Made by a program: the position numbers and the translations under genes
Shown: positions 8,062-16,811 of the stretch, in pieces
How the letters are laid out: each line of letters starts with the position of its first letter
Position numbering within the stretch: position 1 is the first letter of the stretch
The notes under the pieces: generated by a model
Databases searched by the model: none
The model's input: only the letters and a program-made list of their open reading frames with translations
Told to the model about the DNA's origin: nothing
From: Streptomyces sp. NBC_00523
GTDB lineage: Bacteria; Actinomycetota; Actinomycetes; Streptomycetales; Streptomycetaceae
Assembly (NCBI RefSeq): GCF_036346615.1
Contig: NZ_CP107836.1
Span: 2,418,001 to 2,482,000 of the forward strand
Direction of reading: 5' to 3'
Length of the DNA stretch: 64,000 nucleotides

Positions 8062-9474
8062 ATGTCCCGGACCTCCGCGCCCTCCCCCACCGGCTCCCCG
8101 GCCACCGCGCCGGACACCGGCCCCGAATCGCCCCTGTCGCAGGGGCTGAAGCAGCGCCATCTCTCGATGATCGCCCTGGGCGGCGTCATCGGCGCCGGGC
8201 TCTTCGTCGGCTCCGGCGCGGGCATCGCCGCCGCGGGCCCCTCGATCGTCATCGCGTACGCCGTCTCGGGGCTGCTGGTGATGCTCGTGATGCGGATGCT
8301 CGGCGAGATGTCGGCGGCCAACCCGGCGTCCGGCTCGTTCTCGGTGCACGCCGAGCGGGCGATCGGGCCGTGGGCCGGGTTCACGGCGGGCTGGGCGTTC
8401 TGGGTGCTGCTCTGCACGGCCGTCGGCCTGGAGGGGATCGGCGCGGCCAAGATCGTGACGGGCTGGCTGCCGGGGACCCCCGAATGGGCCTGGGTGGCGC
8501 TGTTCATGGTGGTGTTCCTGGGGACGAACCTGGCCTCGGTGACGAAGTTCGGCGAGTTCGAGTTCTGGTTCGCCGCGCTCAAGGTCACCGCGATCACGCT
8601 GTTCCTGGTCCTCGGCGTGCTGGCGGTCCTGGGCGTGCTGCCGGGCACGGACGCGCCGGGCACCGCCAACCTCAGCGGCGAGGGCGGCTTCCTGCCGAAC
8701 GGCTCGGACGGCCTGGTCATCGGACTCCTCGCCTCCGTCTTCGCGTACGGCGGTCTGGAGACGGTCACCATCGCCGCCGCGGAGTCGGAGAACCCGGTGC
8801 GCGGCGTCGCGACGGCCGTGCGGACGGCGATGTGGCGGATCGCGCTGTTCTACGTGGGCTCGATGGCGGTCGTCGTGACACTGGTGCCCTGGGACGACCC
8901 GAAGGTGGTGGAGGTGGGGCCGTTCTACGCGGCGCTCGACCACCTCGGCATCGGCCAGGCCGCGCAGATCATGAACGTCGTCATCCTGGTCGCCCTGCTC
9001 TCCGCGATGAACGCCAACATCTACGGCGCCTCGCGCATGGCCTGCTCGCTGGTGGCGCGCGGCCAGGGCCCGAAGCGGCTGGGCCGGGTCTCCGGCGGGG
9101 TGCCGCGCACGGCGGTCCTGGTCTCGTCCGTCTTCGGCTTCCTGTGCGTGCTGCTGAGCTACTGGCGGCCGGACGACGTCTTCCCCTGGCTGCTGAACAT
9201 GACCGGTGCGGTGATCCTGGTCGTCTGGATCTTCATCGCCGTCTCCCAGCTGATCCTGCGGGCCCGCCTGGAGCGCGAGGCGCCCGAGAAGCTGGTGGTG
9301 CGGATGTGGCTGTTCCCGGGGCTGACGGTGGTGGCGCTGCTCGCCATGGCCGGGATCTTCGTCCTGATGCTCCGCCAGCCCTCGACCCGTGACCAGCTCC
9401 TGGCGTCGGGCGCGCTGACGGTGGCCCTGGCCGCGATCGGGGCCGTACGCCAGCGGCGGCGCGCCGGAGTCTGA
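8062..9474 (+). CDS. Amino acid permease (AAT/APC family)
   Basis: Proton-coupled amino acid importer of the APC superfamily. The 470-residue protein has a polar N-terminus, then RHLSMIALGGVIGAGLFVGSG, the canonical first helix of the AAT group (AnsP, GabP, ProY). It continues with ANPASGSFSVHAERAIGPWAGF and EFEFWFAALKVTAI, both characteristic. Twelve hydrophobic helices are apparent. Sequence by eye does not settle the substrate: GABA, proline, asparagine or others are possible. ATG 8062 is used. It is followed by a 14-bp hairpin. Confidence 0.87.
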   Translation: MSRTSAPSPTGSPATAPDTGPESPLSQGLKQRHLSMIALGGVIGAGLFVGSGAGIAAAGPSIVIAYAVSGLLVMLVMRMLGEMSAANPASGSFSVHAERAIGPWAGFTAGWAFWVLLCTAVGLEGIGAAKIVTGWLPGTPEWAWVALFMVVFLGTNLASVTKFGEFEFWFAALKVTAITLFLVLGVLAVLGVLPGTDAPGTANLSGEGGFLPNGSDGLVIGLLASVFAYGGLETVTIAAAESENPVRGVATAVRTAMWRIALFYVGSMAVVVTLVPWDDPKVVEVGPFYAALDHLGIGQAAQIMNVVILVALLSAMNANIYGASRMACSLVARGQGPKRLGRVSGGVPRTAVLVSSVFGFLCVLLSYWRPDDVFPWLLNMTGAVILVVWIFIAVSQLILRARLEREAPEKLVVRMWLFPGLTVVALLAMAGIFVLMLRQPSTRDQLLASGALTVALAAIGAVRQRRRAGV

Positions 9475-9496
9475 GCCGTAACCCCGTAAAACCGTA

Positions 9497-9539
9497 CGAA
9501 ACACCGGGTCCTAAGCCGAAGGGCTGACCCGGTGTTTCG
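9497..9539 (+). terminator. Hairpin terminator after the permease
   Basis: A 14-bp perfect stem, CGAAACACCGGGTC (9497-9510) with GACCCGGTGTTTCG (9526-9539). It lies 22 bp past the permease stop and just upstream of the sodF promoter. Confidence 0.75.
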
Positions 9540-9561
9540 CTTTGCTGCTGTTAGCCTGCTG

Positions 9562-9578
9562 TTGCATAGGGATTGCAA
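9562..9578 (+). promoter_or_regulatory. Putative Nur (nickel regulator) operator of sodF
   Basis: TTGCAT-AGGGA-TTGCAA. It fits the 6-5-6 arrangement tTGCaa-N5-ttGCAA that I recall for the Nur box upstream of the iron SOD gene in S. coelicolor, where Ni-bound Nur represses sodF. It is 35 bp upstream of the sodF start. The assignment rests on remembered consensus; binding is inferred. Confidence 0.6.
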
Positions 9579-9613
9579 TAACAACTTGTCAGCAGTTGGA
9601 GGGTTCGAAACCA

Positions 9614-10255
9614 ATGGCCACGTACACGCTCCCGGAACTCCCGTACGACTACGCCGCGCTCGAACCGGTCATCAATCCGCAGATCATCGAGCTCCACCAC
9701 GACAAGCACCACGCCGCTTACGTGAAGGGCGCCAACGACACCCTGGAGCAGCTGGAAGAGGCGCGGGACAAGGAGGCCTGGGGAGCGATCAACGGCCTCC
9801 AGAAGAACCTCGCCTTCCACCTGTCCGGCCACATCCTGCACTCGATCTACTGGCACAACATGACCGGTGACGGCGGCGGCGAGCCGCTGGCCGCGGACGG
9901 GGTCGGCGACCTCGCGGACGCGATCACCGAGTCGTTCGGCTCCTTCGCCGGTTTCAAGTCCCAGCTGACGAAGGCCGCGGCCACCACGCAGGGCTCCGGC
10001 TGGGGCGTCCTCGCGTACGAGCCGGTCAGCGGCAAGCTGATCGTGGAGCAGGTCTACGACCACCAGGGCAACGTGGGCCAGGGCTCCGTCCCGGTCCTGG
10101 TCTTCGACGCCTGGGAGCACGCCTTCTACCTCCAGTACAAGAACCAGAAGGTCGACTTCATCGAGGCGATGTGGGCCGTCGTCAACTGGCAGGACGTGGC
10201 GAAGCGCTACGCCGCCGCCAAGGAGCGCGCGGACGTGCTGCTGCTCGCCCCCTGA
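9614..10255 (+). CDS. sodF: Superoxide dismutase, Fe/Zn type
   Basis: Dismutates superoxide in the cytoplasm. The 213-residue protein has the Fe/Mn SOD fold and ligands: His in [13 protein letters not shown], His in [15 protein letters not shown], and Asp and His in [16 protein letters not shown]. Synteny suggests the iron (zinc-containing) SodF of Streptomyces rather than a Mn enzyme, but residues seen by eye do not fully decide the metal. ATG 9614 has a GGAGG site 9 nt upstream. The upstream in-frame start at 9542 would place the Nur-like operator inside the gene, so it is rejected. A 14-bp hairpin closes the transcript. Confidence 0.92.
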   Translation: MATYTLPELPYDYAALEPVINPQIIELHHDKHHAAYVKGANDTLEQLEEARDKEAWGAINGLQKNLAFHLSGHILHSIYWHNMTGDGGGEPLAADGVGDLADAITESFGSFAGFKSQLTKAAATTQGSGWGVLAYEPVSGKLIVEQVYDHQGNVGQGSVPVLVFDAWEHAFYLQYKNQKVDFIEAMWAVVNWQDVAKRYAAAKERADVLLLAP

Positions 10256-10338
10256 GCCGACGTCCCCGCGCGCGGGACACACCGGACGTCCTGCCTCGTG
10301 ATCGTCTTCTCAACCTTCACCGGCAGGCGGATGAAGGG

Positions 10339-10373
10339 GAGGCCCCCGCCTGGACGTGACAGGCGGGGGCCTC
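10339..10373 (+). terminator. Hairpin terminator after sodF
   Basis: A perfect 14-bp stem, GAGGCCCCCGCCTG with CAGGCGGGGGCCTC, and a 7-nt loop, followed by TCTGTGG. It lies 83 bp past the sodF stop. Confidence 0.8.
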
Positions 10374-10422
10374 TCTGTGGCCCGGGCCCGGCTGCCATGA
10401 TGTCCGGCATGAGGAGCACGTC

Positions 10423-11262
10423 ATGACGATCACCGTCCACGAGCTGGTGTACTACCCGGTCAAGGGCTGCGCCGGGACCCGGGTCGACTCCGCGCGGGTC
10501 ACCGTCACCGGCCTGGAGCACGACCGGATGTTCATGGTGGTCGACGCGGCCGACGGCGCGTTCCGCAGCCAGCGCACCCACCCCGCGATGGCGGCGATCG
10601 GGGTCCGCGTCCTCGACGCCGGGGCGGCCCTCGACCTGTCCGCCGAGGCCGTCGGGCCGCTGCGCCTGGAGGTGGCGCCGGACGGGCCGCGCCGCGAGGT
10701 CAGCATGTTCGGCCGGGACCTCGGCGAAGCCGTCGACCAGGGCGACGAGGCCGCGCGGTGGTTCTCCGACGCGCTCGGGGCCGCGTGCCGCCTCGTCCGG
10801 GTGCGCCCCGGCTTCGACCGCGACGGCTGGGGCGAGACCCCCGGCAAGGTCAACTTCGGCGACGCGCACGCGGTCCTGGTCACCTCGACCGCCTCGCTCG
10901 CCGGGCTCAACGCCCGCATCGCGGCCCGGGGCGACGCCGCGCCCGTGCCCATGGACCGCTTCCGGGCCAACATCGTGCTGACCGGTGACGACGAGCCGCA
11001 CTTCGAGGACCGGGTGGCGCGGATGACCGTGGGCACCGCCGAACTCGCCCACTCGGTCAAGGCGATCCGCTGCAACGTCCCGCTCATCGACCAGCGGACC
11101 GGGCGCCGTGCCGGCCCGGAGCCGGTGCGCACCCTGGCCACATACCGCAGGGAGCCGGAGTTCGGCAACAAGCTCAGCTTCGGCGCGAAGAACGCGGTGG
11201 TCCGGGAGGGCGTGGTGCGGGTCGGCGACCCGGTCTCCGTGCACAGCCCGGCGGCCGGCTGA
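10423..11262 (+). CDS. MOSC-domain protein (YcbX/mARC-like)
   Basis: A 279-residue protein with an N-terminal MOSC beta-barrel (residues 1-110, HELVYYPVKGCAGTRVDSA and LEHDRMFMVVD) and a C-terminal MOSC domain. It carries MDRFRANIVLTGDDEPHFED and the conserved cysteine segment IRCNVPLIDQRTGRR. This is the molybdenum-cofactor sulfurase C-terminal fold used by mARC and YcbX reductases. It probably binds Mo cofactor and reduces N-hydroxylated compounds, but the substrate is unknown and no [2Fe-2S] domain is fused. AGGAG sits just before ATG 10423. It is followed by an aldo/keto reductase on the same strand, 86 bp away. Confidence 0.82.
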   Translation: MTITVHELVYYPVKGCAGTRVDSARVTVTGLEHDRMFMVVDAADGAFRSQRTHPAMAAIGVRVLDAGAALDLSAEAVGPLRLEVAPDGPRREVSMFGRDLGEAVDQGDEAARWFSDALGAACRLVRVRPGFDRDGWGETPGKVNFGDAHAVLVTSTASLAGLNARIAARGDAAPVPMDRFRANIVLTGDDEPHFEDRVARMTVGTAELAHSVKAIRCNVPLIDQRTGRRAGPEPVRTLATYRREPEFGNKLSFGAKNAVVREGVVRVGDPVSVHSPAAG

Positions 11263-11348
11263 GCACCCCCCGTAAAACCAGCTGCCCGCCTCCCGCAACT
11301 CCCCTATCGTCGTGCTGATTTGCCCGGAACGGGACGACGACGTGGAGG

Positions 11349-12320
11349 ATGACTGTGCGCTACCGCGAGCTGGGACGCAGCGGACTTTCGGTGTCCGAGA
11401 TCGGCTACGGGGCCTGGGGCATCGGCGAGTCCAGCTGGGTGGGGGCGACGCGGGACGAGTCGCTGCGCGCCCTGCACCGGGCCGTCGACCTCGGCGTGAA
11501 CCTCATCGACACCGCACGCGGCTACGGCGAGAGCGAGCGCATCGTCGGGCAGCTGGTCCGCGAACGGGCCGGTGACGAGGTACTGGTGGCGACCAAGGTG
11601 CCGCCGAAGAACGGTGAGTGGCCGGCGGCGGACGGCCTGGACCCGGCGGACACGTTCCCCGGCGCGCACATCCGCAGCAGCCTGGAGACCAGCCTCGCCG
11701 CTTCCGGCCTGGACCACTTCGACGTGCTCCAGTTCCACGTCTGGAACGACGAGTGGCTGGGGCGCGGGGACTGGCTGGAGACCGTCGCGGCGCTGAAGCA
11801 GGAGGGGAAGATCCGCCTGTTCGGGGTCTCGGTCAACGACCACTCCCCGGAGAGCGCGGTCGCGCTCGTGCGCAGCGGGGCCGTGGACAGCGTGCAGGTC
11901 ATCTACAACGTGTTCGACCAGGCCCCCGCCGAGGAGCTGCTGCCGGCCTGCGCGGAGCACGGGGTCGGCGTGATCGTCCGGGTCGCCCTGGACGAGGGCG
12001 GGCTGACCGGCCGGATCACCGCGGACACGACGTTCCCCGAGGGCGACTTCCGCAACCGCTACTTCCGCGACGACCGCCCGGCCCAGGTCGAACGGCGCGT
12101 CGCGGCGATCGTGGCGGACCTGGGCGTCGAGCCGGACGCGATCGCGGAGCACGCGCTGCGGTTCGTCCTGAGCCACCCGGCGGTCTCCACCGTGATCCCG
12201 GGGATGCGCAGCGTCCGTAACGTGGAGCGCAACACCGCGCTCAGCGACGGACAGCCGCTCACCGAGGAACAGCTGGCGGTCCTGGCCAAGCACCGCTGGC
12301 CGCGCAACTTCTACTCCTGA
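11349..12320 (+). CDS. Aldo/keto reductase
   Basis: NADPH-dependent oxidoreductase with a TIM-barrel fold, 323 residues. The full catalytic tetrad is present: Asp54 (LIDTA), Tyr59 (RGYGESE), Lys83 (VATKVPP) and His130 (LQFHVW). The cofactor site [11 protein letters not shown] lies near the C-terminus. The natural substrate cannot be inferred. The start used is at 11349; an ATG begins [19 protein letters not shown], the usual N-terminus for this family. The last 10 bp overlap the 3' end of the convergent lipoprotein gene. Confidence 0.88.
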   Translation: MTVRYRELGRSGLSVSEIGYGAWGIGESSWVGATRDESLRALHRAVDLGVNLIDTARGYGESERIVGQLVRERAGDEVLVATKVPPKNGEWPAADGLDPADTFPGAHIRSSLETSLAASGLDHFDVLQFHVWNDEWLGRGDWLETVAALKQEGKIRLFGVSVNDHSPESAVALVRSGAVDSVQVIYNVFDQAPAEELLPACAEHGVGVIVRVALDEGGLTGRITADTTFPEGDFRNRYFRDDRPAQVERRVAAIVADLGVEPDAIAEHALRFVLSHPAVSTVIPGMRSVRNVERNTALSDGQPLTEEQLAVLAKHRWPRNFYS

Positions 12321-13210
12321 CCGGGAAGTTCACCGGTCCGCGCCGCCGCCGGGGTCTTCGTCCACGGGCCGACGCCGAGCCGGCCCGTGGTGCCGAGGTC
12401 CAGCTCCGGGGTGACCGTCACGGGCGCGGCGCCGGGCTTCGCGGTGACCTCGGTGTAGGGGGCGTTCACCGGGTCGCCCTCCGTGGTGGTGTTGCGCCAG
12501 GCGAGGGTGGCGCGCGCGCTCTCGCCGGGGCGCAGCGTGACGGGGCGGGGTTCGGCGTTGCCGCCGATGCCGGTGGAGATCGCGGTGGTGCCGTGCAGGA
12601 TCTTGACCCCGCTGACCGGCTTGCGGTCCTCGCCGAGGAGCCGGAGCGCCGGGTAGCCGTTCAGCTCGTAGTCGGTGGTGGAGCAGTTGATGAGGTTGAT
12701 GCCCACGACGCGCAGCCCCATCGCGGCGTCGCCCCGGTCGTTGGTGATGCGGACCCCGGAGGAGGGACAGTCGCCGCCCGCCCCGTCCGCCGGGACGGCC
12801 CGCACCCTCATGAGCCGGGCCCGGTACGAGCGCGCCGAGCCCGGTCCGTCCGCCGCGTCCAGGGGCCGCCGCACGGTCTGGCCGGGCTTCACCGCCTCCA
12901 CGGTGCGGGTGATGTTGTCCATGGCCTCGCCCAACCCGTTGACCAGGGTGAACGTGAGGGTGAAGGTGAGCGGTTCCTTCTCGGTGTTGGTGACCTCGAA
13001 CCCGGTGGACGGGGCGCCGGAGGGACCGCACTTGCCGCTGATCACCCGGACGTTGTCCCAGGTCCGCCCGGCGGGGTCGGGGAGCGGCGCGAGGGAGGCG
13101 CAGGTCGCGCCGGGCGAGGCGGAGGCCCCGGCGGTCTCCTTCCCGCATCCGGCGAGCAGCGCGGTGCTCGCGAGGGCGGCACACAGGATGAGGGCGGAGG
13201 CTGGGCGCAT
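12311..13210 (-). CDS. Secreted lipoprotein with DUF4232-like domain
   Basis: A 299-residue predicted lipoprotein. The signal peptide has a basic start (MRPASAL), a hydrophobic core and lipobox LLAGC at residues 18-22, so it is anchored in the outer leaflet of the cell membrane. The region with [41 protein letters not shown], and then LAWRNTT, matches the DUF4232 pattern common in Streptomyces lipoproteins. Its role is unknown. No operon partner is apparent: the DsbA-like gene on the same strand ends 110 bp upstream, beyond a strong hairpin. The gene converges on the aldo/keto reductase gene, with a 10-bp 3' overlap. Confidence 0.8.
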   Translation of the reverse strand: MRPASALILCAALASTALLAGCGKETAGASASPGATCASLAPLPDPAGRTWDNVRVISGKCGPSGAPSTGFEVTNTEKEPLTFTLTFTLVNGLGEAMDNITRTVEAVKPGQTVRRPLDAADGPGSARSYRARLMRVRAVPADGAGGDCPSSGVRITNDRGDAAMGLRVVGINLINCSTTDYELNGYPALRLLGEDRKPVSGVKILHGTTAISTGIGGNAEPRPVTLRPGESARATLAWRNTTTEGDPVNAPYTEVTAKPGAAPVTVTPELDLGTTGRLGVGPWTKTPAAARTGELPGQE

Positions 13211-13282
13211 CCGCCCAGAAGATCAAAGAGCGCCGGGGCGGGCTGTGTGCCAGGTCACATATTGCGTCACGGTGGCGTCACA

Positions 13283-13314
13283 GACGGCGGCGGGGAGTGC
13301 TCCCCGCCGCCGTC
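13283..13314 (-). terminator. Hairpin terminator after the DsbA-like gene
   Basis: A perfect 15-bp inverted repeat (13283-13297 with 13300-13314), GACGGCGGCGGGGAG and its complement, seven bases past the DsbA-like stop on the minus strand. Confidence 0.75.
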
Positions 13315-13320
13315 GGACGG

Positions 13321-13971
13321 TCAGTCGAAGATCGGGCCCTGGGTGCGGGTGCGCTTGATCTCGTAGAAGCCGGGGATCGAGGCGACCATCAGGGTGCCGT
13401 CCCAGAGCTTCGCGGCCTCCTCGCCCTTGGGGGCCGGGGTGACGACCGGGCCGAAGAAGGCGATCTGCTCGCCGTCGGCGCCGGGGACGGCGATGACCGG
13501 GGTGCCGACCTCCTGGCCCACCTTCTCGATGCCCTCCTTGTGGGAGGCGCGCAGCTCGGTGTCGTAGGTGTCGGAGTCCGCGTGGGCGGCGAGCTCGACG
13601 GGGAGGCCGACGTCCTTGAGGGCGTTCTCGACGGCCTCGCGGGTCGGGCCCTCGCCGCGGTTGTGGAAGCGGGTGCCGAGCGCGGTGTAGAGCGGGCCGA
13701 CGACCTCGTCGCCGTGCAGCTGCTGGGCGGCGATCACGACGCGGACCGGGCCCCACGCCTTGTTCTCCAGCATGTCGCGGTACTCGGCGGGCAGCTCGTC
13801 GAGCCGGTCCTCGTTGAGTACGGCCAGGCTCATGACGTGCCAGCGGACCTCGACGTCGCGGACCTTCTCCACCTCCAGCATCCAGCGGGAGGTCATCCAG
13901 GCCCAGGGGCAGAGCGGGTCGAACCAGAAGTCGACGGGGGTCCTGCCGGTCGCCGTGCTGTTGTCAGACAT
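13321..13971 (-). CDS. DsbA-family thioredoxin-fold protein (mycothiol-dependent nitroreductase type)
   Basis: A cytoplasmic DsbA-like protein of 216 residues with no signal peptide. The N-terminal motif FWFDPLCPWAWMTSRWM aligns with the actinobacterial Rv2466c group (mycothiol-dependent oxidoreductases), where the active site is CPWC. Here the second cysteine is Ala (CPWA), leaving one active-site thiol. The cis-Pro region GTPVIAV is present. ATG 13971 has GAGGAGAG just upstream. The divergent neighbour is aminopeptidase N. Probable role: reduction of mycothiolated proteins or small molecules, by family inference. Confidence 0.83.
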   Translation of the reverse strand: MSDNSTATGRTPVDFWFDPLCPWAWMTSRWMLEVEKVRDVEVRWHVMSLAVLNEDRLDELPAEYRDMLENKAWGPVRVVIAAQQLHGDEVVGPLYTALGTRFHNRGEGPTREAVENALKDVGLPVELAAHADSDTYDTELRASHKEGIEKVGQEVGTPVIAVPGADGEQIAFFGPVVTPAPKGEEAAKLWDGTLMVASIPGFYEIKRTRTQGPIFD

Positions 13972-14115
13972 CTCTCTCCTCGAACGGACGGATCGCGTCG
14001 GTGCGAAAGTCTGTGCCCGAGAACACCGCAGCACGCTCCGGCCATTCCCGCCCGCGGGTCGGGAGGGCGGCATGGGAGGATCAAACTATTCGAACGTGAC
14101 ACAAAGGAGTGTGCC

Positions 14116-16707
14116 GTGCCCGGCGAGAACCTGTCCCGAGACGAGGCCCGTGAGCGGGCCGAGCTGCTGACCGTCGACGGTTACGACGTCGAACTCGACG
14201 TCCGCTCCGCGACCGGCGGCCCCGGCGGGGACGACCCGGCGGGCGGTCCGCTGACCTTCCGCTCGGTGACGACGATCCGGTTCCGCGCGGCGCGCGGCGG
14301 CGCGTCCACCTTCGCGGACCTCATCGCCCCCTCGGTCAGCGCGGTGACGCTGGACGGCACCGCGCTGGACCCGGCGGCCGTGTTCGACGGGGCGCGGATC
14401 GCGCTGGCGGACCTGGCGGAGGGCGAACACGTCCTGGTGGTCGACGCGCAGTGCGCGTACAGCCGGACCGGCGAGGGCATGCACCGCTTCGTGGACCCGG
14501 AGGACGGCGAGGTCTACCTCTACACCCAGTACGAGCCGGCGGACGCCCGCCGCGTCTTCGCCAACTTCGAACAGCCCGACCTCAAGGCCCCGTACCGCTT
14601 CCGGGTGACGGCGCCCGCCGAGTGGACGGTGTGGAGCAACGGCGCGGAGGAGTCCCGCGAGGGCGGCGTGTGGCGGTTCGCGGAGACCGAGCCGATCTCG
14701 ACGTACATCACGGCGGTCGTCGCCGGTCCGTACCACTACGTCACCGACTCCTACAGCCGGAGCTTCGAGGACGGCACGACGCTGGAGATCCCGCTCGGCG
14801 CGATGTGCCGCAAGGGGCTCGCCAAGTACTTCGACTCCGACGACATCTTCCTGATCACCAAGCAGGGCCTGGACTTCTTCCACGAGAACTTCGACTACCC
14901 GTACCCGTTCGGGAAGTACGACCAGGCGTTCGTGCCGGAGTACAACCTCGGCGCGATGGAGAACCCGGGCTGTGTCACGTTCCGCGAGGAGTACATCTTC
15001 CGCGGCAAGGTGACGCGGGCGGCGTACGAGGGCCGGGCCAACGTCATCCTGCACGAGATGGCGCACATGTGGTTCGGGGACCTCGTCACCATGCAGTGGT
15101 GGGACGACCTGTGGCTGAAGGAGTCCTTCGCGGACTTCATGGGCGTCTTCGCGATGACCGGCGCGACCCGCTTCGAGGACGGCTGGATCACCTTCGCCAA
15201 CAACCGCAAGTCCTGGGCGTACCGCGCCGACCAGCTGCCGTCCACCCACCCGATCACGGCCGACATCCGTGACCTGGAGGACGCCAAGCTGAACTTCGAC
15301 GGCATCACGTACGCGAAGGGCGCCTCCGTCCTCAAGCAGCTCGTGGCGTACGTGGGCCGGGAGGCGTTCCTGGAGGGCGCGCGGCGCTACTTCAAGAAGC
15401 ACGCGTACGGGAACACCCGGCTCGGGGACCTGCTGTCGGTGCTGTCCGAGACGTCCGGCCGGGACATGACCGCGTGGTCGCGCTCCTGGCTGCAGACCGC
15501 GGGCGTCAACTCGATGACCCCGGTGGCGACGTACGACGCGGCCGGCCGGATCACCGAGCTGGCCGTCCTCCAGGAGGCCGCCGAGTCCCACCCGGAGCTG
15601 CGGCCGCACCGGGTCGCCGTCGGCCTGTACCGCCGCGACACCGAGGGCGCGCTGGTGCGTTACGCGCGTGCCGAGGCGGATGTGTCGGGTCCGCGCACCG
15701 TGATCGGGGAGCTGGCCGGGGCCGAGCGGCCCGAGCTGATCCTCGTCAACGACGACGACCTGACGTACTGCAAGGTCCGCTTCGACGAGGTGTCGCTCGC
15801 CACGCTGCGCGCGCACCTGGGCGACATCACGGACCCGCTGGCCCGGGCGCTGTGCTGGTCGGCGCTGTGGAACCTCACCCGCGACGGGCTGATGCCCGCC
15901 CGCGACTTCGTCTCGCTGGTCCTGGCCTTCGCCGGGCGCGAGACGGACATCGGTGTCCTTCAGATGCTGCACGCCTGGACGCGCGGCGCGCTCGTGAACT
16001 ACGCGGCTCCCGCGTGGCGCGAGGAGGGCGGCCGGGCGCTGGCCGAGGGCGCGCTCGGCGAACTGCGGCTCGCCGAGCCGGGCAGCGAGCACCAGCTCGC
16101 CTGGGCCCGGTTCTTCGCGTCGGTCGCCGCGTCGGACTCCGACTTCCAGCTGCTGTCCGGGCTGCTCGACGGCACCGCCCGGATCGACGGGCTCGACGTC
16201 GACCAGGAGCTGCGCTGGGCGTTCCTGTCCCCGCTGGTCGCCCACAGCGCGGCCGGTGAGGCGGCGGTCGACGCGGAGCTGGCCCGCGACGACACGGCCT
16301 CCGGCAAGCGGCACCACGTACGGTGCCTGGCCTCGCGGCCGTCCGCCGAGGTGAAGGCCCGGGCGTGGGCGGACGTCGTGGAGTCGGACGCGCTGTCCAA
16401 CGCCCTGGTGGAGGCGACGATCGCGGGCTTCGCGCAGTCCTCCCAGCGGGAGCTGCTGGCGCCGTACGCCGCGCGGTACTTCGAGGCGATCGAGCGGGTC
16501 TGGGCCGAGCGGTCGATCCAGATCGGGATGGCCGTGGTCCGGGGGCTGTTCCCGTCCCTGCAGGACGACCCGGCGACGCTGGAGGCGACCGACGCGTGGC
16601 TGGCGGCCCGGCCCGACGCGGCGCCCGCGCTGCGGCGGCTGGTGCTGGAGGCCCGGGACGACCTGGCGCGGGGCCTGCGGGCGCAGGCGGCGGACTCGGT
16701 GGCGTAG
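14116..16707 (+). CDS. pepN: Aminopeptidase N, M1 family (paralogue 1)
   Basis: Zinc metallopeptidase that removes N-terminal residues from peptides, 863 residues and cytoplasmic (no signal peptide). The exopeptidase motif GAMEN is at 279-283. The zinc site HEMAHMWFGD is at 313-322, with the third ligand Glu336 in LKESFAD. The C-terminal ERAP1-like helical domain fills roughly 540-863. GTG 14116 follows AAAGGAG; the much longer frame from 13297 has no coding character upstream. A second, clearly homologous gene lies at 23271-25847. Both keep all catalytic residues, so they probably differ in specificity or regulation. Confidence 0.93.
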   Translation: MPGENLSRDEARERAELLTVDGYDVELDVRSATGGPGGDDPAGGPLTFRSVTTIRFRAARGGASTFADLIAPSVSAVTLDGTALDPAAVFDGARIALADLAEGEHVLVVDAQCAYSRTGEGMHRFVDPEDGEVYLYTQYEPADARRVFANFEQPDLKAPYRFRVTAPAEWTVWSNGAEESREGGVWRFAETEPISTYITAVVAGPYHYVTDSYSRSFEDGTTLEIPLGAMCRKGLAKYFDSDDIFLITKQGLDFFHENFDYPYPFGKYDQAFVPEYNLGAMENPGCVTFREEYIFRGKVTRAAYEGRANVILHEMAHMWFGDLVTMQWWDDLWLKESFADFMGVFAMTGATRFEDGWITFANNRKSWAYRADQLPSTHPITADIRDLEDAKLNFDGITYAKGASVLKQLVAYVGREAFLEGARRYFKKHAYGNTRLGDLLSVLSETSGRDMTAWSRSWLQTAGVNSMTPVATYDAAGRITELAVLQEAAESHPELRPHRVAVGLYRRDTEGALVRYARAEADVSGPRTVIGELAGAERPELILVNDDDLTYCKVRFDEVSLATLRAHLGDITDPLARALCWSALWNLTRDGLMPARDFVSLVLAFAGRETDIGVLQMLHAWTRGALVNYAAPAWREEGGRALAEGALGELRLAEPGSEHQLAWARFFASVAASDSDFQLLSGLLDGTARIDGLDVDQELRWAFLSPLVAHSAAGEAAVDAELARDDTASGKRHHVRCLASRPSAEVKARAWADVVESDALSNALVEATIAGFAQSSQRELLAPYAARYFEAIERVWAERSIQIGMAVVRGLFPSLQDDPATLEATDAWLAARPDAAPALRRLVLEARDDLARGLRAQAADSVA

Positions 16708-16811
16708 GGCGCCCGGCCGGATGGCGATGCAGAACGGTGTTCTTGTCCGGGTATGTCGACGGGCCTGTAACAACGGTTAAAGACCGGGCCGTTGGCGGGA
16801 TACACCGGAGC

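Noticed and set aside
9542..9613. Upstream extension of sodF
   Set aside because: It would put the putative Nur operator and promoter inside the coding region; ATG 9614 has a GGAGG site and the standard SOD N-terminus.
14086..16773. 895-codon minus-strand open frame
   Set aside because: Exact antisense shadow of the first aminopeptidase N gene, whose motifs are intact on the plus strand.
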